Shown here: positions 51,061 through 59,024 of the stretch, one piece after another | How positions within the stretch are numbered: the first letter of the stretch is position 1 | How the letters are laid out: the number at the start of each line of letters is the position of its first letter | Source of the DNA: Clostridia bacterium | GTDB lineage: Bacteria; Bacillota_A; Clostridia; Christensenellales; Aristaeellaceae | Reading direction: 5' to 3' | Assembly (NCBI GenBank): GCA_017938645.1 | Contig: JAGBBE010000094.1 | Coordinates: 1 to 59,024 of the forward strand | DNA length: 59,024 nucleotides | The notes under the pieces: model-generated | What the model saw: the letters and a program-made list of their open reading frames with translations, nothing else | The model's database searches: none | Told to the model about the DNA's origin: nothing | Made by a program: the position numbers and the translations under genes

Positions 51061-51747
51061 TTAGTCCCTGTCGCTACGGCGTGCAATCATCAGCAGACGG
51101 AGCAGCTGCAGCAGACTGCTGACGGCGGAAGCTACATAGGTGAGCGCAGCAGCGTTCAGAACGGCTCTGGCGCCATCCAGTTCAGAGTCGCTGAGGTATC
51201 CGCCCGTTCTGAGCGCGGCAATAGCACGGGAACTTGCGTTGAATTCCACCGGCAGCGTCACCAAAGAAAACAGCAGCGTAAGCGAGAAGCACGCAATGCC
51301 CACATAAACCAGCGGCTGCCAGCTGAACAGCATACCCAGCAGGAAAATGGGAAAGTACAGGTTGCTGCCGATGTTCACCACAGGCACCAGCACGGAACGC
51401 AACTTAAGCGGACCGTAGCCTTCCTTCTGCTGCATGGCATGGCCGCATTCGTGGGCAGCAACGCCGATTGCCGACACGCTGGACGAGCCATATACCGTAG
51501 AGCTGAGTCTGAGGACATTGCTGCGCGGATCATAATGATCCGTCAGCGAACCGCCGGTCTGCTTGATACCTACATTGCCGCATCCGTTGCGATCCAGCAG
51601 CGCGCGTGCCACAGAATCCGCAGTTTCGCCGTAACGGCTCATTACCTTCTGATACTTTGCAAAGGTATTCTTGACCTTGAACTGCGCCCAAAGTCCCAGC
51701 AAAAGACCCGGGAGTACGAGCAGCATGGTCCAGTCGTAATAATACAT
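51061..51747 (-). CDS. Zinc metallopeptidase, YugP family
   Basis: A 228-residue membrane metallopeptidase (neutral zinc peptidase 2). The active site is H99-E-C-G-H103 in GVAAHECGHAMQQ. Membrane helices are at residues 6-22, 125-150, 152-165 and 195-222. NAAALTYVASAVSSLLQLLRLL ends the protein, as in typical YugP. AAAGGAGG precedes the ATG. It starts a transcript that may continue into the helicase gene 32 bases downstream; any functional link is unknown. Confidence 0.92.
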   Translation of the reverse strand: MYYYDWTMLLVLPGLLLGLWAQFKVKNTFAKYQKVMSRYGETADSVARALLDRNGCGNVGIKQTGGSLTDHYDPRSNVLRLSSTVYGSSSVSAIGVAAHECGHAMQQKEGYGPLKLRSVLVPVVNIGSNLYFPIFLLGMLFSWQPLVYVGIACFSLTLLFSLVTLPVEFNASSRAIAALRTGGYLSDSELDGARAVLNAAALTYVASAVSSLLQLLRLLMIARRSDRD

Positions 51748-51783
51748 AGGAATCCTCCTTTTGGTTAGCTATGCTTCATCATT

Positions 51784-51811
51784 AGCATACACCATTTTCC
51801 CCGAATTTCAA
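51784..51811 (-). promoter_or_regulatory. Promoter of the YugP-helicase-TraB genes
   Basis: Minus strand TTGAAA, 16-base spacer, TATGCT. Confidence 0.6.
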
Positions 51812-51844
51812 CCCACTTGTGCTGAAATGTCATTTTCCGCGCAT

Positions 51845-51872
51845 GTATACCTTTCCCAGCTTTGGACAGGCT
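51845..51872 (+). promoter_or_regulatory. Candidate sigma-F promoter of spoIIR
   Basis: GTATA, 14 bases, then GGACAGGCT, fitting the sigma-F elements GYATA and GGNNANNNT, though the spacer is one base shorter than the usual 15. spoIIR is a known sigma-F gene in B. subtilis. Confidence 0.42.
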
Positions 51873-51893
51873 AGTTCGGGGAGGCTTGACCAA

Positions 51894-52490
51894 ATGAAGC
51901 ATTTCAGGGAAAACTGGAAGGACAGCATGCTGCTGATCTGTTCCATCATTCTTTTTTTGTTATCGTTGATTCTGCCGGCAGCATGCGCCCTAGGCTGCAC
52001 CAACGAAGAAGCGCAATTAAAGGCAGCTTATGAAAAAAACGAAATCATCCGTTTGCATGTAATTGCACACAGCGACTCACAAAAGGATCAGGAGATCAAA
52101 TATGCCGTGCGGGACGCTCTGATCGAAGAATTCGGCAGCATTCTCACTGATGCTTCCGGTGATTGTGTCACAGTTTATCAGGCTCTTCTGGAGAATAAGG
52201 AAGCCATGCGAATGAACGCACAGAAAACATCGATTTCCATGGGGTTCTATGGAAATGTACAGGCTGAAGCAGGAATGTTGGATCTGCCTGAAAAAAGGTA
52301 TGGAAATGTCGTTCTGCCAGCAGGACGATATCGTGCGCTTCGCATTGTCATCGGAAACGGCGACGGTCAGAACTGGTGGTGCGTTTTGTATCCACAATTG
52401 TGTCTTGCGCTTTCAGAGGAGGATGGACAGAAGCCAATCACATGGGATTCGCTGCGAATTCTTTCCAACTGGCTTGCCTTTGTGAACTGA
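51894..52490 (+). CDS. spoIIR: Stage II sporulation protein R
   Basis: The 198-residue SpoIIR signals from forespore to mother cell and triggers SpoIIGA-mediated processing of pro-sigma-E. Residues 15-37 are a secretion signal or membrane segment. The mature part contains NEIIRLHVIAHSDSQKDQE and LPAGRYRALRIVIGNGDGQN, which are diagnostic. GGGGAGG lies 10 bases before the ATG; an in-frame upstream start would run through the promoter. It shows that the organism belongs to a spore-forming lineage. The pattern WWCVLYPQLC at residues 167-176 is intact. Confidence 0.94.
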   Translation: MKHFRENWKDSMLLICSIILFLLSLILPAACALGCTNEEAQLKAAYEKNEIIRLHVIAHSDSQKDQEIKYAVRDALIEEFGSILTDASGDCVTVYQALLENKEAMRMNAQKTSISMGFYGNVQAEAGMLDLPEKRYGNVVLPAGRYRALRIVIGNGDGQNWWCVLYPQLCLALSEEDGQKPITWDSLRILSNWLAFVN

Positions 52491-52516
52491 CCTGTACGAA
52501 CCCAGACAAAGTGTGG

Positions 52517-52522
52517 TATAAT
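52517..52522 (+). promoter_or_regulatory. -10 element before the YgiQ gene
   Basis: TATAAT in the short interval after spoIIR; at 18 bases upstream only a weak TGTACG is seen as -35. Confidence 0.45.
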
Positions 52523-52553
52523 AGGCGCATCTCTGATAGGAGGTGTGCCTTCT

Positions 52554-54437
52554 TTGGCTTTTGATTTTTTGCCTGTATCCCCTGCTGAGGTTCGCAGACG
52601 CGGATGGGATGCGCCCGACTTTGTGTATGTGGTGGGTGAAGCCTATGTAGATCACCCTTCTTTTGGGCATGCCATCATCGGACGCGTGCTGGAGAATGCC
52701 GGATACAAGGTTGCCATGCTCTGCCTGCCGGAGTATCACAGTGCGGAGGCATTTAAACTTTTTGGCAAGCCTCGTCTGGGGTTTCTGGTTTCCTCCGGCG
52801 TCATTGACAGTATGGTCAATCATTACACCGTCGCCAAAAAGAAGCGCTCCTCCGATGCCTATGCGCCCGGAGGCAAGGCTGGCATGCGGCCTGATCGCGC
52901 CGTAACGGTGTACTGCAACCGCATCCACGAGGCCTATCCGGGCATGCCGGTTCTCATCGGCGGCGTGGAAGCGTCCCTCAGGCGCTTTTCCCACTACGAC
53001 TACTGGGACGACAAGGTGCGCCGCAGCGTTCTGGTGGACAGCGCCGCTACGCTTCTGATGTACGGTATGGGCGAAAAAACCATTCTCGACTGCTGCGACT
53101 GGATTGCACGCGGCATGCCTCTGCATGAGCGCTCCTCTTTACGCGGCGTTTGCTACATGGCCAAGGAGCCTCCCAAAAACGCGATCCTGATTCCATCCCA
53201 TCAGGAAGTTGCCAGCGATCCAAAGGCCTACTGCAAGGCATTCATGATGGAATATCAGGAGCAGGATCCTGTTCGCGGTCAGACGCTTTGCCAGCAGCAG
53301 GACAGCCAGCGCTTCATGGTGCAGAATCCGCCTGCAATGCCTTTGTCACGTGAGGAACTGGATGCGGTTTATGATCTTCCCTTCACCCGCCGCGCACATC
53401 CAAGCTACGACAAACTCGGCGGCGTGCCTGCACTGCAGGAGGTCCGTTTTTCGCTGAGCGCCACGCGCGGCTGCTTCGGTTCCTGCAATTTCTGCGCGCT
53501 GACGTTCCATCAGGGCAGGATCGTCACCTCCAGAAGTGAGGCATCGCTTCTCAAGGAAGCAAAGCTTCTGACCACTTTTCCCGACTTCAAGGGCTATATC
53601 CACGACGTGGGCGGTCCGACAGCCAATTTCCGGTCACCCGCCTGTGAAAAGCAGCTGAAATCCGGCGCATGCAAGAATCGTCAGTGCCTCTATCCCACCC
53701 CATGCAAAAATCTGAAGGTCAGCCATACTGAGCTGGTTGAAATTCTGCGCAAAATGCGTGCACTTCCTCGGGTGAAGAAGGTCTTTATCCGTTCCGGCAT
53801 CCGTTTCGACTATCTGATGGCGGATAAAAACGACCTGTTCCTCACCGAGCTTTGCAAACATCACATTTCCGGCCAGCTGAAGGTTGCGCCGGAACACATC
53901 AGCCAGAACGTGCTCAGCAAGATGGGCAAACCTCGCCGCGAGGTATACGACGCCTTTGTTGCCAAGTACAAGGCAGTCAATGAAAAGCTCGGCATGAAGC
54001 AGTTCCTTGTGCCCTATCTGATGAGCAGCCATCCCGGCAGCACGCTTCGCGACGCCATTGAGCTGGCTGAGTATCTGCGTGATATCGGTCATCAGCCCGA
54101 ACAGGTGCAGGATTTCTACCCCACTCCCGGAACGCTGAGCACCTGTATGTATCACACCGGGCTGGATCCGCGCGATATGAAGCCTGTATATGTTCCGCGT
54201 ACGCCGCACGAAAAGGCGATGCAGCGCGCTTTGCTCCAGTTCAAGAACCCGGCCAATTACGAACTGGTCAGCGAAGCCCTTCGCCTGTGCGGCCGCGAGG
54301 ATCTGATTGGCTTCCATCAGAATGCGCTGATTCCTCCGCGCAAGCTGAGCACGGCCAAGCGCTACGATGCCGCTTTGCAGAAGCGCAGTGATTCCCGCCG
54401 TCCTGCACCCAGCGACAGAAAAGGCAGAAGAAGATAA
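52554..54437 (+). CDS. YgiQ family radical SAM protein
   Basis: A 627-residue radical SAM enzyme of the YgiQ/UPF0313 family, of unknown substrate. The N-terminal domain (AYVDHPSFGHAIIGRVLE) resembles a B12-binding-type fold; the iron-sulphur motif CFGSCNFCAL (CxxxCxxC) is about residue 306; LKVAPEHISQNVL and QDFYPTPGTLSTCMY follow, and a basic DUF3362-type tail ends the protein. I start it at the TTG 10 bases after AGGAGG, which yields (M)AFDFLPVSPAEVRRRGWD, the family N-terminus. The GTG directly next to the ribosome-binding site is unlikely. Confidence 0.93.
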   Translation: MAFDFLPVSPAEVRRRGWDAPDFVYVVGEAYVDHPSFGHAIIGRVLENAGYKVAMLCLPEYHSAEAFKLFGKPRLGFLVSSGVIDSMVNHYTVAKKKRSSDAYAPGGKAGMRPDRAVTVYCNRIHEAYPGMPVLIGGVEASLRRFSHYDYWDDKVRRSVLVDSAATLLMYGMGEKTILDCCDWIARGMPLHERSSLRGVCYMAKEPPKNAILIPSHQEVASDPKAYCKAFMMEYQEQDPVRGQTLCQQQDSQRFMVQNPPAMPLSREELDAVYDLPFTRRAHPSYDKLGGVPALQEVRFSLSATRGCFGSCNFCALTFHQGRIVTSRSEASLLKEAKLLTTFPDFKGYIHDVGGPTANFRSPACEKQLKSGACKNRQCLYPTPCKNLKVSHTELVEILRKMRALPRVKKVFIRSGIRFDYLMADKNDLFLTELCKHHISGQLKVAPEHISQNVLSKMGKPRREVYDAFVAKYKAVNEKLGMKQFLVPYLMSSHPGSTLRDAIELAEYLRDIGHQPEQVQDFYPTPGTLSTCMYHTGLDPRDMKPVYVPRTPHEKAMQRALLQFKNPANYELVSEALRLCGREDLIGFHQNALIPPRKLSTAKRYDAALQKRSDSRRPAPSDRKGRRR

Positions 54438-54443
54438 AAAAAT

Positions 54444-54475
54444 CACGCCACGTGTTCCATCGAACACATGGCGTG
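54444..54475. terminator. Bidirectional terminator of the YgiQ and ArsR-DUF2087 genes
   Basis: A 14-bp stem (CACGCCACGTGTTC with GAACACATGGCGTG, one mismatch) around CATC, with an A-run before and TTTCTTATTT after. Confidence 0.85.
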
Positions 54476-54479
54476 TTTC

Positions 54480-55019
54480 TTATTTCAGCCGGTATTCTCC
54501 GTGTTCACGCTCCATGATTCCCTCGGCGATCATTTCGCGTCTGATGGTGCAGAAGTCGTCGTGAAACTGGGCAATCATCAGATTGACCTCTTTTTCGGGA
54601 TAAATCTTTCCTGCCTCAAAGCTCTCCGCCAGCTTTTCCAGAACGATTCGGCGCTTTTTGCGCTGAACCGGAATGGTTTTGATCTTACCATACTCAAAAT
54701 GATTTTTCAGCACCTTTTCGCGGTATTGCTGTTCACGAATCGCCTGCTCATCCATGGGCTTGCAAGCGCCCACCAGTTCGCTGAGCTTCTGGTCCAGAAT
54801 ACCCTCCTTCAGCGAATAAACGGTATAATACTGCTCCTTGCGCTGCTCAGCCAGACCAGCTTCCTCCAGCTTTTTGAGATGGAACGAAATCGTCGAAGGT
54901 GAACGTCCCAGCCGTTCTGACAAAAGCTCGACGTATTTCGGTCCATCCGCCAGTGCACGGATCACCTCCAGACGCGTCGCATCTGCAAGGCATTTGAACA
55001 CTAATACAGAATCAGACAT
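54480..55019 (-). CDS. ArsR-type HTH regulator with DUF2087 domain
   Basis: A 179-residue regulator. Residues 3-90 are an ArsR winged helix (FKCLADATRLEVIRAL, then GRSPSTISFHLKKLEEAGL); the Cys metal site of classical ArsR proteins is missing, so metals are unlikely effectors. Residues 110-178 match DUF2087 (RRIVLEKLAESFEAGKIYPEKEV given in part, then DFCTIRREMIAEGIM). I start it at MSDSVLVFK, after GGAGGA; the ATG overlaps the stop of the upstream gene by one base (TAATG), so the two are coupled. Confidence 0.88.
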   Translation of the reverse strand: MSDSVLVFKCLADATRLEVIRALADGPKYVELLSERLGRSPSTISFHLKKLEEAGLAEQRKEQYYTVYSLKEGILDQKLSELVGACKPMDEQAIREQQYREKVLKNHFEYGKIKTIPVQRKKRRIVLEKLAESFEAGKIYPEKEVNLMIAQFHDDFCTIRREMIAEGIMEREHGEYRLK

Positions 55020-55402
55020 TACGCTTCCTCCAAGCTCACAAACACCTTTTCGAGCCACTCAGCCGTTTCCAGCTTGGCTTCCTCCACAGCGATTGTCTCC
55101 GTATCCTGATGAAGTCTGGCCTGTGCAAGCCTGTTGCGCCATGGTTGGCTGAGCGTGCGGAATCGCTGAGAATAACGCTTGCAGAACTGCTCCCACGCAT
55201 CGTCCTGACAAGCAGAAACAGCACATTCATCTGCCGAAGCCACAGTCGCATACACATTAACAATATTGAATCGTACCTTTTCAAGGTTCGCTTCATCCTG
55301 TCTGCCTTCCTGCTCCAAAACGCGAATGCTCTGTGCTAGCTGATTTTTCTTTTCTTCTAATTTGCAGCGGTACTTTGCAAGTTCTGCTTTCAAAACTGTC
55401 AT
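55019..55402 (-). CDS. Small hypothetical protein, mostly helical
   Basis: A 127-residue protein of unrecognised family, cytoplasmic and strongly charged. Residues 1-50 (LKAELAKYRCKLEEKKNQLAQ part) form a probable coiled-coil hairpin, and the middle (YATVASADECAVSACQDDAW) and end (WLEKVFVSLEEA) are helical. It contains three Cys, none in an evident motif. AGGAGGG precedes the ATG, behind a good promoter. It is translationally coupled to the ArsR-DUF2087 regulator, so it may be the regulator's partner or a conserved companion; this is inference. Confidence 0.72.
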   Translation of the reverse strand: MTVLKAELAKYRCKLEEKKNQLAQSIRVLEQEGRQDEANLEKVRFNIVNVYATVASADECAVSACQDDAWEQFCKRYSQRFRTLSQPWRNRLAQARLHQDTETIAVEEAKLETAEWLEKVFVSLEEA

Positions 55403-55425
55403 GGGAATCCCTCCTTTGCTCTTAT

Positions 55426-55453
55426 ATTATACTTATAAAAATAATTTTGTAAA
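55426..55453 (-). promoter_or_regulatory. Promoter of the hypothetical-ArsR pair
   Basis: Minus strand TTTACA, 16-base spacer, TATAAT. The surrounding 55432-55500 stretch is very AT-rich. Confidence 0.75.
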
Positions 55454-55587
55454 TACTATTTCTATAATTATCGAAATATTATTTTTCGCAATATAGTATT
55501 GACAACAGAGATCAAAGTAGATGAGACCATAGGTGATTCCCTCACCTCCTTCAACAAAAGTATTTTTTTGCCTGCAAGTCTGCGCCG

Positions 55588-55616
55588 TTGTCATCCAAAC
55601 GGAAACGTGCTACAAT
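55588..55616 (+). promoter_or_regulatory. Promoter of the malic enzyme gene
   Basis: TTGTCA, 17-base spacer, TACAAT. Upstream, a small hairpin (AGGTGA/TCACCT at 55531-55547) precedes a T-run at 55561-55569 and could be a terminator or attenuator of an unseen short transcript. Confidence 0.75.
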
Positions 55617-55656
55617 AAGAACAAATTTTCCGCATATACAAGGAGTGAAGAAGAGT

Positions 55657-56844
55657 ATGGATCTTCGCGCTGAAGCTTTGAAAAAGCACTATGAATGGGC
55701 AGGCAAGCTCGAGGTTGTTCCTCGTACGCAGGTGAAGGATCGTGAGAGCCTTTCGCTGGCCTATACGCCCGGCGTTGCCGAACCATGCATGGAAATCAAC
55801 CGCGATGTAGACAAGTCCTATGAACTGACCCGCCGCCACAATCTTGTGGCTGTTGTCACCGACGGCACGGCTGTGCTGGGTCTTGGCGATATCGGCCCGG
55901 AGGCCGGCATGCCTGTAATGGAAGGCAAGTGCGTGCTGTTCAAGGAATTTGCGGATGTGGATGCTTTCCCGCTTTGCATCAAGAGCAAGGACGTTGACGA
56001 AATTGTACGCACGGTATATCTGCTTTCCGGCAGCTTTGGCGGCGTGAATCTGGAGGATATCGCCGCTCCGCGCTGCTTTGAAATTGAGCGTCGTCTCAAA
56101 GAAATCTGCGATATTCCTGTTTTCCACGACGACCAGCACGGCACGGCTGTGGTTGTGGCTGCCGCGCTAATCAACGCCCTCAAGTTTGTCGGCAAAAAAA
56201 TTGACGCCATCACCTGTGTTATCAACGGCGCCGGTTCTGCAGGCATTGCCATCGGCAAGCATCTGCTGCAACTGGGTGTGAAAGACCTCATTCTGGTAGA
56301 CCGTGAAGGCGCTCTGGTGGATGGAAACGAATACGCCAATCCCGCGCACATGGAAATGGCGAAGCAGACCAATCCGCGCAAGGTTTCCGGCACGTTGGCG
56401 GACGTACTGAAAAATGCTGACGTCTTTATCGGCGTGAGTGCTCCCAATATCGTCTCTGCTGAAATGATTTCCGTCATGGCTCCCGGTGCAATTGTATTCC
56501 CCATGGCCAATCCTGTGCCGGAAATCATGCCCGACGAAGCCAAGCGCGGCGGCGCAGCCGTGATCGGCACAGGCCGCAGTGATTACGACAACCAGATCAA
56601 CAATGTTTTGGCTTTCCCTGGTATCTTCCGCGGTGCACTGGACGTACGTGCCCGCGATATCAACGACGAGATGAAGATGGCCGCCTCCTATGCCATCGCT
56701 TCTTTGGTAAGTGATGAGGAACTCAGCGCCAGCTACATTCTGCCCCGTGCCTTTGACAAGCGCGTTGGCAAGGCGGTTGCCCATGCCGTGGCAGAAGCCG
56801 CCGTTCGTACCGGCGTAGCCCGTCTGCCCTTGAAAGAGGACTGA
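55657..56844 (+). CDS. NAD(P)-dependent malic enzyme
   Basis: A 395-residue short-form malic enzyme, converting malate to pyruvate and CO2. Active-site parts are AYTPGVAEPC (catalytic Tyr), MEGKCVLFKEFADVDAFPL (catalytic Lys) and FHDDQHGTAVV (metal-binding Asp). The cofactor-binding Rossmann loop is VINGAGSAGIAIGKHLL near residue 185. Cofactor choice is not evident. I start at MDLRAEAL, after AAGGAG, because an earlier in-frame ATG lies within the promoter. It shares a transcript with the YjbR-like gene 2 bases downstream. Confidence 0.93.
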   Translation: MDLRAEALKKHYEWAGKLEVVPRTQVKDRESLSLAYTPGVAEPCMEINRDVDKSYELTRRHNLVAVVTDGTAVLGLGDIGPEAGMPVMEGKCVLFKEFADVDAFPLCIKSKDVDEIVRTVYLLSGSFGGVNLEDIAAPRCFEIERRLKEICDIPVFHDDQHGTAVVVAAALINALKFVGKKIDAITCVINGAGSAGIAIGKHLLQLGVKDLILVDREGALVDGNEYANPAHMEMAKQTNPRKVSGTLADVLKNADVFIGVSAPNIVSAEMISVMAPGAIVFPMANPVPEIMPDEAKRGGAAVIGTGRSDYDNQINNVLAFPGIFRGALDVRARDINDEMKMAASYAIASLVSDEELSASYILPRAFDKRVGKAVAHAVAEAAVRTGVARLPLKED

Positions 56845-56846
56845 AC

Positions 56847-57215
56847 ATGACCCTGCAGGAACTGATGGATCAGGCGCTTCGCTATCCTGCCGCATGCGCC
56901 GAATCACCCTTTGGGCCGGAGAGCATCTGTATCCGTGTAGGAACACATGGGCCCATTTTCGCCTCGCTGATGCCTGAACGAGGCTGGATCAGTTTTCGCT
57001 GCGATGCTGTGCAGGGCCTCGTGTGGCGCGAGCAGTTTCCCGGCACAGTTCGCCGCGGATATCACTGTCCGCCTGTGCAGCAGCCTTACAACAACACTGT
57101 AACATTGGATGGAACGGTTCCTGACGAGATACTGCTGGACATGCTTGAACACAGCTATCAGCGCGCGGTACGCTCGCTCACCAAAACCCGCAGGATTGAA
57201 CTCTTTGGAAAGTAA
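56847..57215 (+). CDS. MmcQ/YjbR family protein
   Basis: A 122-residue protein of the MmcQ/YjbR family with a CyaY-like fold, sometimes annotated as DNA-binding; the function is unknown. Typical motifs are SPFGPESICIRVG near residue 20, SFRCDAVQGLVWREQFPG near 50-65 and RGYHCPPVQQPYNNTV near 70-85 (with the Asp/Glu of DEILLDML afterwards). Its ATG is 2 bases after the malic enzyme stop. Co-transcription is clear, but a functional connection is not. Confidence 0.88.
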   Translation: MTLQELMDQALRYPAACAESPFGPESICIRVGTHGPIFASLMPERGWISFRCDAVQGLVWREQFPGTVRRGYHCPPVQQPYNNTVTLDGTVPDEILLDMLEHSYQRAVRSLTKTRRIELFGK

Positions 57216-57256
57216 AAAACGGTCTGGCCGCCTTTTCGCGGTCAGACCGTTTTTTA
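57216..57256. terminator. Bidirectional terminator of the malic enzyme operon and GH51 gene
   Basis: AAACGGTCTG pairs with CAGACCGTTT, extended inward by partial pairing around a CTTTTC loop; A-run before and T-run after. Confidence 0.9.
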
Positions 57257-57263
57257 TGCATGC

Positions 57264-59024
<1,761 letters not shown>

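Noticed and set aside
55499..55504. TTGACA upstream of the malic enzyme gene
   Set aside because: No -10-like hexamer lies 15 to 19 bases downstream; TTGTCA-17-TACAAT further on is better.
55440..55656. T-box or riboswitch before the malic enzyme gene
   Set aside because: The predicted transcript begins about 35 bases before the start codon, leaving no room, and no T-box sequence is seen.

Overview
The window reads as one contiguous stretch of a spore-forming Firmicute, most likely a gut or rumen Clostridia-type organism. The evidence is a SpoIIR gene, Shine-Dalgarno-driven starts (AGGAGG) almost everywhere, TTGACA/TATAAT promoters, a Firmicute-style rpoD-trmK-nif3 order, a cysteine-containing S18, and plant-polymer genes (GH51 arabinofuranosidase, RhaD-like aldolase). 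The chromosome looks stable: I found no insertion sequence, phage, CRISPR array, tRNA or rRNA, and no clear pseudogene.

Layout. 1-6041: 3' part of rpoD, trmK, a Nif3-like protein, a zinc-ribbon coiled-coil protein, pyrimidine-nucleoside phosphorylase and a large unknown membrane protein. 6082-7134: rplM-rpsI with promoter, structured leader and terminator. 7238-15056: RDD membrane protein, then a CUT1-type ABC importer (ATPase, two permeases, binding protein) followed 1 base later by a secreted Staphylococcal-nuclease-like protein and then a secreted protein with three near-identical OB-like repeats. 15071-17760 (minus): SurE nucleotidase and two tandem DHH (NrnA-type) phosphoesterases, joined by ATGA overlaps, converging on the nuclease operon. 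17768-23701 (minus): DUF5684 protein, topoisomerase III, and an oxidoreductase plus two TIM-barrel isomerases. 23724-26107: argF with an ARG box, then an MFS (OPA-like) transporter with a palindromic operator. 26127-27354 (minus): rpsF-ssb-rpsR. 27488-32142: XRE-cupin regulator and potABCD.

32132-34360 (minus): ACT protein, YitT, HTH/S24-like regulator. 34398-37479: yicC-gmk-rpoZ-coaBC. 37481-42199 (minus): a three-gene operon of a large CotH/lamin-tail membrane protein, DUF4956 protein and VTC-type polyphosphate polymerase domain. 42213-43881 (minus): flippase-like protein and nitroreductase. 43914-46910: zur-znuA-znuC-znuB with a long palindromic operator. 46919-51811 (minus): a cysteine-rich protein with a sporulation-type promoter candidate, then TraB/GumN protein, nuclease-helicase fusion and YugP-type metallopeptidase. 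51845-57256: spoIIR, YgiQ radical SAM protein, a minus-strand ArsR-DUF2087 pair, malic enzyme and MmcQ/YjbR. 57264-59024 (minus): GH51 arabinofuranosidase and the C-terminal end of a RhaD-like aldolase.

The two most interesting systems are (a) the ABC importer/secreted nuclease/OB-repeat operon facing the DHH-DHH-SurE operon, which together could form an extracellular nucleic-acid scavenging route, and (b) the CotH-DUF4956-VTC operon, whose three families suggest a membrane-associated kinase or polyphosphate-linked surface modification. Both functions are inferences from domains and gene order. All positions and motif calls were read by eye; no search or structure prediction was run.
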